Assembly (NCBI GenBank): GCA_022041995.1
Contig: CP074390.1
Coordinates: forward strand, 372,001-436,000
Length of the DNA stretch: 64,000 nucleotides
DNA from: Cupriavidus necator
Lineage (GTDB): Bacteria; Pseudomonadota; Gammaproteobacteria; Burkholderiales; Burkholderiaceae
Direction: 5' to 3'
Shown here: positions 63,608 to 64,000 of the stretch, in pieces
How positions within the stretch are numbered: the stretch's first letter is position 1
Layout: each line of letters opens with the position of its first letter
The notes under the pieces: generated by a model
Database searches by the model: none
What the model saw: the letters and a program-made list of their open reading frames with translations, nothing else
Told to the model about the DNA's origin: nothing
Made by a program: the position numbers and the translations under genes

Positions 63608-64000
63608 TCATGCGGCCAGTGCGGTGTCGCACCCGTACGCTGCAATCAGGCTGGCCAGGTACTCCGCGTCGCGCGCGACGCCCGAGAAGCGTCCTGACCC
63701 CCACGTGTGCAGCCACGGCAGGCCCAGGAAGTACAGGCCGGCTTGAGCGGTCACGCCGCGCTCGTGGCCCGGATAGCCGCGGCCGTTGAAGACCGGGACC
63801 TCCAGCCAGTTGAAGTCGGGCCGAAACCCGATGCACCAGATGATGGTGCTGACGCCGGTTGCCTGTGGATCGAGTGCGGTGCGTTCCGCCTCCGGCACCC
63901 ATACCGGCTCATAGACACTGCCCGGCGGCGCCTCGATGCCCCGTTCGGCGATGAACTTGTCGATACTCGCGTTGATGCGGTTGTAAGTCGCGTCGGCATC
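63608..64000 (-). CDS. Flavin-dependent oxidoreductase, MSMEG_0569-like (partial, cut by window edge)
   Basis: The last 131 residues of a flavin monooxygenase-like protein; its start lies beyond the right end of the window. VSTIIWCIGFRPDFNWLEVP is the C-terminal FAD-family motif, and YFLGLPWLHTWGSGRFSGVA then RDAEYLASLI resembles the MSMEG_0569 family of flavin oxidoreductases, known from Nit1-type operons. It is the upstream member of the LnmK-mutase operon in this strand. The full domain structure cannot be judged. Confidence 0.7.
   Translation of the reverse strand, partial: DADATYNRINASIDKFIAERGIEAPPGSVYEPVWVPEAERTALDPQATGVSTIIWCIGFRPDFNWLEVPVFNGRGYPGHERGVTAQAGLYFLGLPWLHTWGSGRFSGVARDAEYLASLIAAYGCDTALAA

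Overview
The window is GC-rich DNA with dense, short-spaced operons. The gene content points to a Cupriavidus-like betaproteobacterium (Burkholderiaceae): a tungsten-type fused formate dehydrogenase, oxalate catabolism, an anaerobic-type cyclohexanecarboxylate pathway, homogentisate cleavage, OpgD, DUF2917, and a membrane pyridine nucleotide transhydrogenase. This assignment is inference from gene content; no rRNA or tRNA gene was seen.

Layout. 0.1-2.8 kb: a glycine-zipper lipoprotein and an operon of four envelope lipoproteins (CsgG-like, small, DUF4810, DUF799). 2.9-14.3 kb: an aryl-polyene-like fatty-acid/polyketide cluster (glycosyltransferase, ACP, membrane protein, AMP-ligase fused to a dehydratase, LpxL-type acyltransferase, LolA-like protein, MMPL exporter, polysaccharide deacetylase, ketosynthase, chain-length factor, dehydratase) that has no ketoreductase or thioesterase. 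14.3-17 kb: fahA and hmgA. 17.5-20.8 kb: XRE and TetR regulators, an alpha/beta hydrolase, DUF2917 and an aminotransferase remnant. 20.9-26 kb: aliA-aliB-badI-badH with divergent badR. 26-29 kb: an AbiE-type toxin/antitoxin pair, a GYD protein and a quinone-reductase-like dehydrogenase.

29-54 kb is a formate/oxalate region: fdwAB, two OFA oxalate/formate antiporters, two CoA-transferases (frc), oxalyl-CoA decarboxylase (oxc), a PAS protein, two LysR regulators, higBA, pntAB, an FAH-family hydrolase, a FadR-type GntR regulator and a PanE-like reductase. Six exact copies and two variants of an AT-rich operator (core TGATATATCA) lie upstream of oxlT1, a small membrane protein, oxc, a truncated ThDP-enzyme gene before frc2, the GntR gene and the panE-like gene. 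They suggest one regulon controlled by the local GntR protein. The expected flow is oxalate import and formate export, formyl-CoA/oxalyl-CoA cycling, formate oxidation to NADH, and NADPH supply by PntAB.

54-64 kb: TerC, OpgD, a second GntR, an ISAzo13-like insertion sequence that has replaced the 3' end of an EamA transporter gene, and a truncated-at-edge operon of a flavin oxidoreductase, an LnmK/Pnap_2097-like double-hotdog protein and a B12-dependent acyl-CoA mutase.

Five single-base deletions in short homopolymers break four otherwise well-conserved genes (AMP-ligase/dehydratase, alpha/beta hydrolase, fdwA, and the mutase twice). Restoring one base each time recreates a full-length protein, so sequencing error is the likeliest cause.
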